Positions 1 through 7,254 of a stretch of 15,411 bases of DNA are shown here, one piece after another. The DNA lies in contig JAEWMT010000067.1 in NCBI GenBank assembly GCA_023393095.1, positions 1-15,411 of the forward strand. Reading direction: 5' to 3'. Position 1 is the first letter of the stretch; each line of letters starts with the position of its first letter. A program made the translations under genes and the position numbers. The DNA comes from Bacillota bacterium (GTDB lineage: Bacteria > Bacillota > Clostridia > Lachnospirales > Lachnospiraceae). The notes under the pieces are model-generated. The model was not told the origin of the DNA. It saw nothing but the letters and a program-made list of their open reading frames with translations, and did no database searches.

Positions 1-1
1 G

Positions 2-613
2 CCCCCTGTTGTAGTACCAAGGCCTACTCCACCTGCCAGGATACCGGCACCGATGCCAGCACCAGCACCGGCTCCATGTCCTGCATGTCCACCACCAGCA
101 CCTTGTCCACCGGTACCGCCATGTCCACAACCGGCACCCTGTCCGCCTGCACCTGCATGTCCTCAACCGGCGCCTTGCCCACCTGCACCGCCATGTCCGC
201 CGCAACGGCCATGTCCAGAGATTAAACCTTGCCCGGAATGTCCGCCACCCACAGTGCAGATACAGCCGATTCCTATCCCGATCCCTCTTCCTTGCCCTGA
301 ACCACCGGTATGTGAAGAGTGTATGGTTAAGCCTGGATTAATTTTTGGATGTATTTGGGGATGTGACTGTAAACGTGACCATGAATGGGAGGTAAGATTA
401 TATAAAAACTGTGGTGACAACAGAAAATTACTTCATTGTATAAAAATCTGCAACTGCGGGTGTTTTGAATTTCATGTACCATATGATGATTATTATGCAC
501 TGGAAATCAGACCTTTGTGTATATCCTCACGCAGGCATACAAAGCACATGGTTGCATGTAAGCCAATGATTACTCTGAAAAATATTGGTGTTGCAAACTT
601 GCTAATGTTATAA
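2..613 (+). CDS. Proline/cysteine-rich structural protein, 5' end outside window
   Basis: The reading frame is open from base 2 without a stop, so the start lies upstream; the internal ATG at 53 sits inside the Pro-rich stretch and has no ribosome binding site. The visible N-terminal part is almost only Pro, Ala and Cys, in 12-residue units such as APCPPVPPCPQP, with Cys at exactly every sixth residue nine times (codons from 86 to 232). After a Pro/Ile linker comes a domain of about 95 residues with 13 further cysteines, including CDC and CNCGC clusters, and a segment CFEFHVPYDDYYALEIRP that reads like a beta-strand domain of carboxypeptidase-regulatory/Cna-B type (weak resemblance only). No membrane segment is visible. 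A spore-coat, exosporium or cell-surface structural role is inferred from composition and from the sporulating host. I do not recognise a named family. Confidence 0.7.
   Translation, partial: PPVVVPRPTPPARIPAPMPAPAPAPCPACPPPAPCPPVPPCPQPAPCPPAPACPQPAPCPPAPPCPPQRPCPEIKPCPECPPPTVQIQPIPIPIPLPCPEPPVCEECMVKPGLIFGCIWGCDCKRDHEWEVRLYKNCGDNRKLLHCIKICNCGCFEFHVPYDDYYALEIRPLCISSRRHTKHMVACKPMITLKNIGVANLLML
86..232 (+). repeat. 18-bp/36-bp periodic repeat encoding Cys-every-sixth-residue polyproline
   Basis: Nine TGT/TGC codons start at 86, 104, 122, 140, 158, 176, 194, 212 and 230, exactly 18 bp apart. The intervening codons are mainly CCx and GCx. Units at about 98-133, 134-169 and 170-208 are near copies at the 36-bp scale. 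The stretch is much richer in C than the surrounding AT-rich DNA, as the encoded prolines require. An internal repeat of this kind can change length by slippage or recombination. Confidence 0.85.
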
Positions 614-639
614 AGGTAAAGACTATTATCCCTGTAATA

Positions 640-668
640 TTGATATTTCTAACAAACAATTATATAAT
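640..668 (+). promoter_or_regulatory. Sigma-A promoter for the DJ-1/PfpI gene
   Basis: TTGATA at 640-645 and TATAAT at 663-668 are separated by exactly 17 bp. Transcription would begin near 675. That is only about 8 nt before the ATG at 683 but about 32 nt before the ATG at 707, which favours the latter as translation start. Confidence 0.7.
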
Positions 669-706
669 AATAAGAGAATAGAATGTACGAAGGGATGAGA
701 AACACT

Positions 707-1261
707 ATGGCAAAGGTTTATATTTTTCTAGCAAATGGATATGAAGAAATTGAAGGCTTAACTGTTGTTGATCTACTACGCAGAGCAGGTGTTGAGGTGG
801 TTATGGTTTCCATTACCGGAGATATTTTTATCACCGGAGCCCATAAGATTATTACAAAAGCCGATGTTCTGTTTGAAGATATAGATTTTAGTGATGCAGA
901 TATGTTGGTTCTGCCGGGTGGAATGCCGGGAACAAATCATTTAAAAATGCACGAGGGATTGGATCACTTATTAAAGGATTTTGGACAGAAGGGTAAGATG
1001 CTTGCTGCAATCTGTGCAGCTCCAAGTGTACTAGGTAGCAAGGGATTATTGCAGGGAATAAAAGCAACCTGTTATCCCGGCCATGAAGAAGCTTTAATCG
1101 GTGCATATATTAAGAATCAATCTGTTGTTGAAGATGGGAATTTTATAACGTCAAAAGGAGCGGGAACAGCAATTGATTTCTCACTTTCTCTGATTAAAAA
1201 TCTTGTAGGAGAATCGGAAGCGGGGAAACTTGCTCAGGCAATTCAATATGATCACTATTAA
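707..1261 (+). CDS. DJ-1/PfpI family protein (YajL/ThiJ type)
   Basis: This is a 184-residue protein of the DJ-1/PfpI superfamily, cytosolic glutamine-amidotransferase-fold proteins linked to deglycase, chaperone or oxidative-stress roles; the exact activity cannot be read from sequence. The N-terminus MAKVYIFLANGYEEIEGL matches the family, with Glu16 equivalent to human DJ-1 Glu18. The nucleophile elbow AAICAAPS places the reactive Cys at residue 103. A central LVLPGGMPGTNHL and a C-terminal GAGTAIDFSL segment are also typical. An ATG at 683 would add eight residues, but it falls close to the predicted transcript start; the ATG at 707 has AAGGGA upstream at 690-695. The gene is monocistronic and converges on the symporter gene, with 2 bp between the stops. 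Confidence 0.92.
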   Translation: MAKVYIFLANGYEEIEGLTVVDLLRRAGVEVVMVSITGDIFITGAHKIITKADVLFEDIDFSDADMLVLPGGMPGTNHLKMHEGLDHLLKDFGQKGKMLAAICAAPSVLGSKGLLQGIKATCYPGHEEALIGAYIKNQSVVEDGNFITSKGAGTAIDFSLSLIKNLVGESEAGKLAQAIQYDHY

Positions 1262-1263
1262 TG

Positions 1264-2586
1264 TCAGAACATTTTGTTGGGCTTATGAATCTGCTTACGC
1301 AGTAAAATCAGGCATAATATATTTGGTAATGCCATAAAAGCATTGACCAGATCAGTCAATTCCCAAACTAATTCCAGAGACATGATGGAACCAACAAATA
1401 TCATTACAATATAACACAGGCGGTAGGTATTTATTCCGGATTTTCCGAATAGATATTCTACCGCTTTTTCTCCAAAATAAGACCAGCCAATCAAAGTTGC
1501 TACAGCGAAAGCAATCAAAGAGATTCCCAGAATCACATTTCCATATGGAATAGAATTAAATGCAGCACTAGTAAGCTCTTGAGCGGAATACCCACTTGCG
1601 GAAGTTGGATTTTTTAAAAGATTTGTTACTATAACAAGCCCTGTAATTGCACACATAACTACAGTATCCCAAAAGGTTGCACTCATTGAGATCAGAGCCT
1701 GTCTGGAAGGGTGCGAGGTTTTAGCTCCAGCGGCTGCAATGGCAGCAGAACCAAGACCTGCCTCATTGGTAAACAGGCCGCGTGCTATGCCGTAACGGAT
1801 AGCAGATCGTACTGTGCTTCCAATCACACCTCCCGTTACAGCAGCAGGAAGGCTTGAAGTTACGAATGCAGATTTAAAAATAAAGGATACTGCGGGGAAA
1901 AAATAAGGAAGATTCATTAATAGCAGAAGAAAACAGCCAAGAATATAAAATCCACCCATGGCAGGTACTAGCTTGCTACAAATTTTCCCAATGGATTTAA
2001 CTCCACCGAGTATTACAAGACCGACAATAACTGCGATAACCATACCGACAGCATACTCCGGTAGATTCCATAAGGTTCTGGTTGTCTCTGTGACTGCTCT
2101 GCTCTGAGTTGAACATCCAACGCCATAGGAAGCGATTAGTGTAAAGATACAGAATAAAACAGCAAGCCATTTCTTATTGAGGCCGTATTCCAGAGCATAC
2201 ATCGGTCCTCCAAGATAGGTCCCATCCGAAGTCTTTCTACGATAAAGCACGCCAAGATAACATTCTGCATAGGTTGTTGCCATACCTAAGATACCTGTGA
2301 GCCAACACCAAAAAATAGCGCCAGGTCCTCCATAATAAACAGCGGTTGATATACCGACGATATTTCCTGTTCCAATGGTAGCAGCAAGTGTAGCTGTTAG
2401 AGAGGCAAAGCCGCTTAGATCCCCTTCAGCAGATTTTTCAGGAGTCAGTGACATTTTGACTGCCTTACCAATATGACGCTGCACTCCTTTTAGGTGCACA
2501 GTAAAATAGAGATGCGTACCATAAAGTAATATTGGCATAGGAATACCCCATAAAAAATTATTGATTATTTTAATAACATCAATCAA
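1264..2586 (-). CDS. Alanine/glycine:cation (Na+) symporter, AGCS family
   Basis: This 440-residue integral membrane protein belongs to the AGCS family, which imports alanine or glycine with sodium. The segment around residues 85-115 (TATLAATIGTGNIVGIST, then YYGGPGAIFWCWLTGI) is the family signature. Later motifs GGPMYALEYGL and ARGLFTNEAGLGSAAIAAA are also characteristic, and hydrophobic segments suggest about ten to eleven transmembrane helices. The length is usual for the family. The start is TTG at 2586: it is preceded on the minus strand by CGGAG (2596-2600) with 9 nt spacing, and no better ATG is available. It has no partner genes. A candidate promoter lies upstream at 2642-2671. Confidence 0.93.
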   Translation of the reverse strand: MIDVIKIINNFLWGIPMPILLYGTHLYFTVHLKGVQRHIGKAVKMSLTPEKSAEGDLSGFASLTATLAATIGTGNIVGISTAVYYGGPGAIFWCWLTGILGMATTYAECYLGVLYRRKTSDGTYLGGPMYALEYGLNKKWLAVLFCIFTLIASYGVGCSTQSRAVTETTRTLWNLPEYAVGMVIAVIVGLVILGGVKSIGKICSKLVPAMGGFYILGCFLLLLMNLPYFFPAVSFIFKSAFVTSSLPAAVTGGVIGSTVRSAIRYGIARGLFTNEAGLGSAAIAAAGAKTSHPSRQALISMSATFWDTVVMCAITGLVIVTNLLKNPTSASGYSAQELTSAAFNSIPYGNVILGISLIAFAVATLIGWSYFGEKAVEYLFGKSGINTYRLCYIVMIFVGSIMSLELVWELTDLVNAFMALPNILCLILLRKQIHKPNKMF

Positions 2587-2600
2587 AATTCAGGTCTCCG

Positions 2601-3061
2601 GATTACTGTTTTTATATGTATATGTTAAATAAGGCCCAAGTAGTATCAGACAATTTATATTTAGATATCAACATTTATTACATATAATCAGAATAAAACC
2701 ATATAAAATGTAAAAAATAAGCTATCATAGATTTATTATTAATAGATGGTTTTATTCATAGGGTTAAATTTGATTTGGTATCAAATTCTCACGCCAACTT
2801 ACTCAGCACCATTTATTATGAAAACGGTTGTGAGAAGAATTGAATATCATTGTAACTTATATTATAAATAATATACGGTTGTCGAATTGACAATTATTTG
2901 GTTATAAAAACATTAATTACCATCATAATATTTACCTTTGCTGTTAACAATAACATTACAGGCAATACAAAACAAGATCACTCGCGGTGATAATACTTAA
3001 AGAACCGCTGAACCTACAAATAGTTGATTTTGTAACTTGGTTGCTTTGATAATAACAAAAC
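2601..3061. other. Gene-free AT-rich region between symporter and spore protein genes
   Basis: No coding frame is supported here. It contains the symporter promoter candidate, an inverted repeat AATTTGAT-TTGGT-ATCAAATT (2767-2787), a direct repeat CGGTTGT/GAATTGA at 2825-2843 and 2876-2890, and a small dyad ATCAC-TCGCG-GTGAT (2977-2991). Two weak promoter candidates could serve the spore protein gene: TTATA-N17-CATAATA (2902-2930), which resembles the sporulation sigma-G/F pattern, and TTGATT-N18-GATAAT (3024-3053), which would start about 2 nt before the SD. Neither is convincing. Confidence 0.6.
2642..2671 (-). promoter_or_regulatory. Candidate sigma-A promoter for the AGCS symporter gene
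   Basis: On the minus strand, TTGATA (complement of 2666-2671) and GATACT (complement of 2642-2647) are 18 bp apart. The -10 matches TATAAT at four of six positions. The region is so AT-rich that chance matches are likely. Confidence 0.35.
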
Positions 3062-3077
3062 GGAGGTGAAATTGAGT

Positions 3078-3299
3078 ATGGCAAGTAATAACAACAGTGG
3101 ATCAAACAGAGCAGAAGTTCCTCAGGCTAAAGAAGCTCTTAACCGTTTTAAGATGGAAATCGCTAATGAAATCGGTGTTCCGTTAAAACAAGGTTATAAT
3201 GGAGATTTAACCAGCAAACAGAATGGTTCTGTTGGTGGTGAAATGGTTAAACGTATGATCAGACAACAGGAACAGCAGATGTCTGGCGGACAACAGTAA
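3078..3299 (+). CDS. Alpha/beta-type small acid-soluble spore protein (SASP)
   Basis: This 73-residue protein binds and protects DNA in the dormant spore and is degraded by the protease GPR at germination. Residues 27-34 (EIANEIGV) match the GPR cleavage site, with the expected cut after Glu27. The C-terminal DLTSKQNGSVGGEMVKRMI matches the second conserved block of the family. The N-terminus is rich in Asn, Ser and Gly and the C-terminus in Gln, as is usual. The start is ATG at 3078: GGAGGTGA at 3062-3069 lies 8 nt before it, whereas the in-frame GTG at 3066 is inside that SD. Expression in the forespore under sigma-G is known for the family, but no clear sigma-G promoter was found. The gene is monocistronic and followed by a strong terminator. 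Confidence 0.95.
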   Translation: MASNNNSGSNRAEVPQAKEALNRFKMEIANEIGVPLKQGYNGDLTSKQNGSVGGEMVKRMIRQQEQQMSGGQQ

Positions 3300-3344
3300 T
3301 TAAATAATAAAGGTATTACTCTAATGAGGTAATGCAAGTATAAA

Positions 3345-3387
3345 ACATCACTGTTGCGGATCATTGATCCCTATCAGTGATGTTTTT
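3345..3387 (+). terminator. Intrinsic terminator of the SASP gene
   Basis: ACATCACTG (3345-3353) pairs with CAGTGATGT (3375-3383), followed by TTTT. The loop holds a second hairpin, GGATC-ATT-GATCC. A smaller bulged hairpin (ATTAC/GTAAT, 3315-3333) lies between the stop codon and the terminator and may protect the 3' end. Confidence 0.85.
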
Positions 3388-3530
3388 CTGTTTTCCAAAA
3401 AAATCATTTCCAAAATAAATCTATGTATGTTAAAATAAACTGTTTAAAGAAATCAAATATAACAATAATACATGAGTAATGGTAAATATGGCATATATTT
3501 ATATATAGGATAGAAAGGATTTGATTCATA

Positions 3531-4877
3531 ATGGGTAAGTATTTTGGTACGGACGGTTTTCGTGGGGAAGCTAATGTAAACCTGACAGTAGAACATGCAT
3601 ATAAGGTTGGTAGGTTTTTAGGTTTTTATTATGGGAAGAACCATAAGGCTAATATAGTGATTGGTAAGGATACAAGAAGATCCAGTTATATGTTTGAATA
3701 CTCTCTTGTAGCAGGATTAACAGCAAGCGGAGCAGATGTTTATTTACTTCATGTAACAACAACACCAAGTGTTTCTTATGTAGTACGTACTGAGGGCTTT
3801 GACTGTGGTATCATGATTTCAGCAAGTCATAATCCATATTATGATAACGGAATTAAAGTGATTAATGGCAATGGATATAAACTGGAGGCAGAAGTTGAGA
3901 ATCTGATTGAAGAATACATAGACTGTAAAGAGGATAAAATCCCATTTGCAATCAGAGGGAATATCGGAAGGACAACAGATTATGCAATTGGAAGAAACCG
4001 CTATATTGGTTACCTCATCTCTTTGGCAACAAGATCCTTTAAGGATAAGAAGGTTGGTCTGGATCTGGCAAATGGCTCGGCAACCACGGTTGCAAAAGGT
4101 GTTTTCGATGCTCTGGGCGCTAAAACCTATGTAATTAATAGTGAGCCTGACGGGACGAATATCAATCTGAATTGCGGTTCAACCCATATTGATGTTTTAC
4201 AGAAATATGTAATTGATAATAATCTTGATGTTGGTTTTGCCTATGACGGAGATGCTGACAGATGTCTGGCTATTGATGATAAGGGTAATATAATTGATGG
4301 CGATTTGATTATGTATTTATGCGGTGTCTATATGAAAAATCATAATGAACTGGAAAATAATACAGTTGTAACTACAATAATGTCTAATCTAGGGTTATAT
4401 CAGGCATTTGACCGTAAGGGTATTCATTATGAGAAGACAGCGGTAGGTGATAAATATGTTTATGAAAATATGATGGCTAATGGTCACTCTATCGGTGGTG
4501 AACAATCCGGCCATATCATTTTCAGTAAACATGCCACAACCGGGGATGGTATATTAACTTCATTAAAAATGATGGAAGTAATGCTGGAAAGTAAGGCCTC
4601 CTTATCTGAACTTTTGAAGGATATTACGATTTTTCCGCAAATATTGGTAAATGTCAGGGTGCATGATAAGAAAGCTGTCAAGGAAGATGCTATGGTAAAG
4701 GATATTATAACAAAGGTAGAACAGGATCTCGGTAACGAAGGCCGTATCTTAGTTAGAGAAAGCGGTACCGAACCTTTAATCAGGGTAATGGTAGAAGCAA
4801 AAACCAGAGAAAGTTGTAAAGAACAGGCAGATCGTATCATTCAAGTGTTAAATGAGCAGGGACATATTATCCAATGA
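3531..4877 (+). CDS. glmM: Phosphoglucosamine mutase
   Basis: GlmM converts glucosamine-6-phosphate to glucosamine-1-phosphate in the cytosol, on the way to UDP-GlcNAc for peptidoglycan. At 448 residues it has family length. The N-terminal GKYFGTDGFRG is typical (most GlmM proteins have Val where this has Phe). The phosphoserine loop ISASHNP puts catalytic Ser at 99, the metal loop DGDADR is at 239-244, the sugar-specificity loop GGEQSGH is at 322-328 and the phosphate-binding RESGTEP is at 409-415. These loops favour GlmM over phosphomannomutase. The ATG at 3531 is preceded by AAAGGA at about 3515. A TGTTAAAAT extended -10 (3428-3436) is a possible promoter, with a poor -35. The gene stands alone; glmS is not adjacent. 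I see no terminator after it. Confidence 0.93.
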   Translation: MGKYFGTDGFRGEANVNLTVEHAYKVGRFLGFYYGKNHKANIVIGKDTRRSSYMFEYSLVAGLTASGADVYLLHVTTTPSVSYVVRTEGFDCGIMISASHNPYYDNGIKVINGNGYKLEAEVENLIEEYIDCKEDKIPFAIRGNIGRTTDYAIGRNRYIGYLISLATRSFKDKKVGLDLANGSATTVAKGVFDALGAKTYVINSEPDGTNINLNCGSTHIDVLQKYVIDNNLDVGFAYDGDADRCLAIDDKGNIIDGDLIMYLCGVYMKNHNELENNTVVTTIMSNLGLYQAFDRKGIHYEKTAVGDKYVYENMMANGHSIGGEQSGHIIFSKHATTGDGILTSLKMMEVMLESKASLSELLKDITIFPQILVNVRVHDKKAVKEDAMVKDIITKVEQDLGNEGRILVRESGTEPLIRVMVEAKTRESCKEQADRIIQVLNEQGHIIQ

Positions 4878-4948
4878 TGGATGTTAATAGCAATTTATGA
4901 TGAATAATTATATTGTATTATGGTCATATTTAAAGGTTTTTTTGTAAT

Positions 4949-4978
4949 TTGGTATTTACAGAATGAAAATGTTATAAT
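4949..4978 (+). promoter_or_regulatory. Extended -10 promoter for the tig operon
   Basis: TATAAT at 4973-4978 is preceded by TG one base away (TGTTATAAT, an extended -10). TTGGTA at 4949-4954 is an acceptable -35 at 18 bp. Transcription would begin near 4985, giving a tig leader of about 260 nt, which is unusually long. Confidence 0.65.
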
Positions 4979-4992
4979 ATACTAAGGTCAAA

Positions 4993-5012
4993 ATGTCTAC
5001 AAAAGCAGACAT
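4993..5012 (+). promoter_or_regulatory. 5'-terminal hairpin of the tig leader
   Basis: ATGTCT (4993-4998) and AGACAT (5007-5012) form a 6-bp stem with an 8-nt loop about 8 nt from the predicted 5' end. No T-run follows, so it is not a terminator. 5'-proximal stems commonly stabilise mRNA; that role is inferred. Confidence 0.5.
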
Positions 5013-5096
5013 AATATTCTTTCACGTGTCATTGTGTATAGAAAGTTAAAAAAATGGCAAAAAGTAAAGTAATTAGATGGAAGGATAACTTCCTTT

Positions 5097-5240
5097 GCAG
5101 GGAGGAAAAAATCCTCCATAAAAAACAAACTAGGAGGAAAAAATCCTCCATAAAAAACAAAGCAGGAGGATAAAATCCTCCATAAAAAACAAAGCAGGAG
5201 GATAAATTCCTCCATGAAAAACAAAGCAGGAGGAATTACA
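5097..5240 (+). repeat. Tandem array of SD/anti-SD hairpins (4.5 units of 32-33 bp) before tig
   Basis: Four units lie at 5097-5129, 5130-5161, 5162-5193 and 5194-5225, followed by a half unit at 5226-5240. Each full unit has GGAGGA, a 5-nt A/T spacer and TCCTCC, then an A-rich tail ending in ACAAA. The stems are 5101-5106/5112-5117, 5133-5138/5144-5149, 5165-5170/5176-5181 (a 7-bp stem counting one more T-A pair) and 5197-5202/5208-5213. The half unit has GGAGGA at 5229-5234 but no TCCTCC, and that copy is the tig ribosome binding site. A diverged stem GGAAG-GATAA-CTTCC (5079-5093) sits just upstream. No T-run follows any stem, so these are not terminators. Translational regulation is inferred; the repeat structure itself is directly visible. 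Confidence 0.9.
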
Positions 5241-5243
5241 AAA

Positions 5244-6530
5244 ATGAGTTTACAGGTTGAAAAATTAGAAAAGAATATGGCAAAGCTTACAATAGAGGCT
5301 TCCGCTGAAGAATTTGAGAAAGCCCTTGAGAAAGCTTTTCAAAAAAACAAAACTAAAATTAATGTGCAGGGCTTCCGTAAAGGTAAAGCTCCCCGTTCTC
5401 TAGTTGAGAAAATGTATGGACCAGAAATGTTCTATGAGGACGCAGCAAATGAATTAATTCCTGAGGCATATGAGAAAGCTGCTAGCGAAAGTGGTTTAGA
5501 TATCGTATCCAGACCTGATATCGATGTTGTTCAGATAGAAAAAGGCAAGAGCTTTATTTTTACCGCAGAAGTTGCTGTAAAACCGGAAGTTACTTTAGGA
5601 ACCTATAAAGGTATCAAGGTAGAGAAGAAGGAAGTAACGGTTACCGATGAAGAAGTGATGGAAAAGATCAACAAAGAACTTGATCAGAACTCCAGGACAA
5701 TTACCGTAGATGATAGAGCAGTTCAGGATGGAGATATTGCTGTCATTGATTTCGAAGGTTTTGTAGACGGTACAGCATTTGAGGGAGGCAAAGGAGAAGA
5801 TTATTCCCTTACAATCGGATCACACTCCTTTATTGATAACTTCGAAGAGCAGTTAATCGGTAAAGCAATTGGTGAAGAGGTGGAAGTTAACGTTACTTTC
5901 CCTGAGGAATATCAGGCTAAGGAATTAGCAGGCAAGCCGGCATTATTTAAGGTTAAGATTAAAGAAATTAAAGTAAAAGAGCTTCCTGAATTAGACGATG
6001 ATTTCGCACAGGATGTATCAGAATTCAGTACGTTGGATGAATATAAAGAGAATATCAAGGCTACAATTAAAGAAAGCAAGGAAAAAGAATTAAAGACCGC
6101 TAAGGAAAACGAAATTGTAGATAAGATTATTGAAGGTGCTACCATGGATATTCCTGAACCGATGATTGATTCTCAAGCAAACCAGATGGCGGAAGAATTC
6201 GCCCAGAGAATTAAGTATCAAGGACTTTCTGTTGAACAGTATTTCCAGTTTACCGGAATGGATGCAAAGAAATTCATGGAAAGCTTAAGACCTCAGGCAG
6301 TAAAGCGTATCCAGAGCAGACTTGTTCTTGAAGCTGTTGTTAAGGCTGAGAATATTGAAGTTTCAGAAGAAGAACTGGATAAAGAGCTTACACAGATGGC
6401 AACCCAGTATCAGATGGAAGCTGATAAGCTGAAGGAATTAGTAGGAGAGAGAGAAAAAGAGCAGATTAAGGATGATATTGCAGTACAAAAAGCGGTAGAT
6501 TTTGTATTAGAGAATGCTGTAGAAGCATAA
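5244..6530 (+). CDS. tig: Trigger factor, ribosome-associated chaperone and prolyl isomerase
   Basis: Trigger factor binds at the ribosomal exit tunnel through protein L23 and shields nascent chains. The 428 residues show the expected order: an N-terminal ribosome-binding domain with the signature GFRKGKAP at 43-50 (the same numbering as E. coli Phe44-Arg45-Lys46), a central FKBP-like PPIase domain (about 150-245, with GDIAVIDFEGFVDG), and a helical C-terminal chaperone domain. The start is ATG at 5244, 9 nt after AGGAGGA (5228-5234); the matching numbering supports it. An in-frame ATG at 5214 in the last repeat unit would add ten residues, MKNKAGGITK, preceded by a hairpin-bound SD. tig heads a cluster with clpP (63 bp gap), clpX and engB. 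Confidence 0.97.
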   Translation: MSLQVEKLEKNMAKLTIEASAEEFEKALEKAFQKNKTKINVQGFRKGKAPRSLVEKMYGPEMFYEDAANELIPEAYEKAASESGLDIVSRPDIDVVQIEKGKSFIFTAEVAVKPEVTLGTYKGIKVEKKEVTVTDEEVMEKINKELDQNSRTITVDDRAVQDGDIAVIDFEGFVDGTAFEGGKGEDYSLTIGSHSFIDNFEEQLIGKAIGEEVEVNVTFPEEYQAKELAGKPALFKVKIKEIKVKELPELDDDFAQDVSEFSTLDEYKENIKATIKESKEKELKTAKENEIVDKIIEGATMDIPEPMIDSQANQMAEEFAQRIKYQGLSVEQYFQFTGMDAKKFMESLRPQAVKRIQSRLVLEAVVKAENIEVSEEELDKELTQMATQYQMEADKLKELVGEREKEQIKDDIAVQKAVDFVLENAVEA

Positions 6531-6593
6531 ATTAGCATTGGTGCTTAATTCTGTTTAAAGAAATAATATATGATTTTGATAAGGAGGATGAAT

Positions 6594-7175
6594 ATGAGTT
6601 TAGTACCTTATGTCATTGAACAAACAAGCCGTGGTGAAAGAAGCTACGATATATATTCTAGGTTATTAAAGGATAGAATTGTTTTCCTTGGTGAAGATGT
6701 AAATGATGTTTCTGCCAGCTTAATAGTAGCTCAGATGCTGTTTCTAGAATCAGAAGATCCAGGTAAAGATATTAATTTCTATATTAACAGCCCAGGTGGA
6801 TCCGTAACTGCAGGTATGGCTATCTATGATACTATGAACTATATTAAGTGTGATGTATCCACGATTTGTATTGGTATGGCAGCCAGCATGGGTGCATTCC
6901 TTCTATCAGGCGGAACGAAAGGAAAGAGATATGCACTTCCGAATGCAGAGGTTATGATTCATCAACCCTCTGGTGGTGCAAAAGGTCAGGCAACCGATAT
7001 TAAGATTGTAGCTGATAATATTATTAAGACAAGAAAGAAATTAAACGAGATATTAGCGAAAAATACCGGTAAGCCTTTGGAAACGATAGAAATCGATACA
7101 GAGAGAGATAACTACATGAGTGCGGAAGAAGCGAAAGAGTACGGTCTCATCGATGGAATATTATCTCATAGATAA
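6594..7175 (+). CDS. clpP: ATP-dependent Clp protease proteolytic subunit
   Basis: ClpP forms the tetradecameric serine-protease barrel that degrades proteins unfolded by ClpX or other Clp ATPases. The 193 residues carry the complete triad at standard positions: Ser98 in GMAASMG, His123 in MIHQPSGG and Asp172 in TERDNYMS. The start is ATG at 6594, 6 nt after AAGGAGG (6581-6587), giving MSLVPYVIEQT, the usual short N-terminus. The in-frame ATG at 6588 is too close to the SD, and the one at 6570 has none. It follows tig by 63 bp, with only a small imperfect hairpin (AGCA-TTGG-TGCT, 6534-6545) between, so it is probably cotranscribed with tig. It precedes clpX by 79 bp, which holds a weak stem ATGGA/TCCAT (7175-7188). 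Confidence 0.97.
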   Translation: MSLVPYVIEQTSRGERSYDIYSRLLKDRIVFLGEDVNDVSASLIVAQMLFLESEDPGKDINFYINSPGGSVTAGMAIYDTMNYIKCDVSTICIGMAASMGAFLLSGGTKGKRYALPNAEVMIHQPSGGAKGQATDIKIVADNIIKTRKKLNEILAKNTGKPLETIEIDTERDNYMSAEEAKEYGLIDGILSHR

Positions 7176-7254
7176 TGGAATGATCCATGCTTTTAATTGA
7201 TATTTCAGTAAATGGTATGGAGATAAGCAGGAAGAGAGAAAGAGGTGATGGGTA

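Noticed and set aside
24..420. Two minus-strand open frames under the Pro/Cys-rich gene
   Set aside because: They are shadows of the repetitive CCx/GCx codons on the plus strand, with low-complexity products and no ribosome binding site.
4986..5002. CtsR operator at the tig promoter
   Set aside because: There is one GGTCAAA heptad (4986-4992) near the transcript start, but the tandem second heptad is missing (TCTACAA), so the site is incomplete.
4997..5224. Minus-strand frame of 75 residues with FFMEEF/FFMEDF repeats
   Set aside because: It is only the reverse reading of the SD/anti-SD repeat array; the repeat explains it fully.
5097..5225. CRISPR array or stack of terminators
   Set aside because: The units abut without unique spacers, and none of the stems has a T-run after it.
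6531..6550. CIRCE-like (HrcA) element before clpP
   Set aside because: TTAGCA-TTGG-TGCTTAA lacks the 9-bp spacer and the ACTC/GAGT parts of CIRCE; it is at most a small hairpin.
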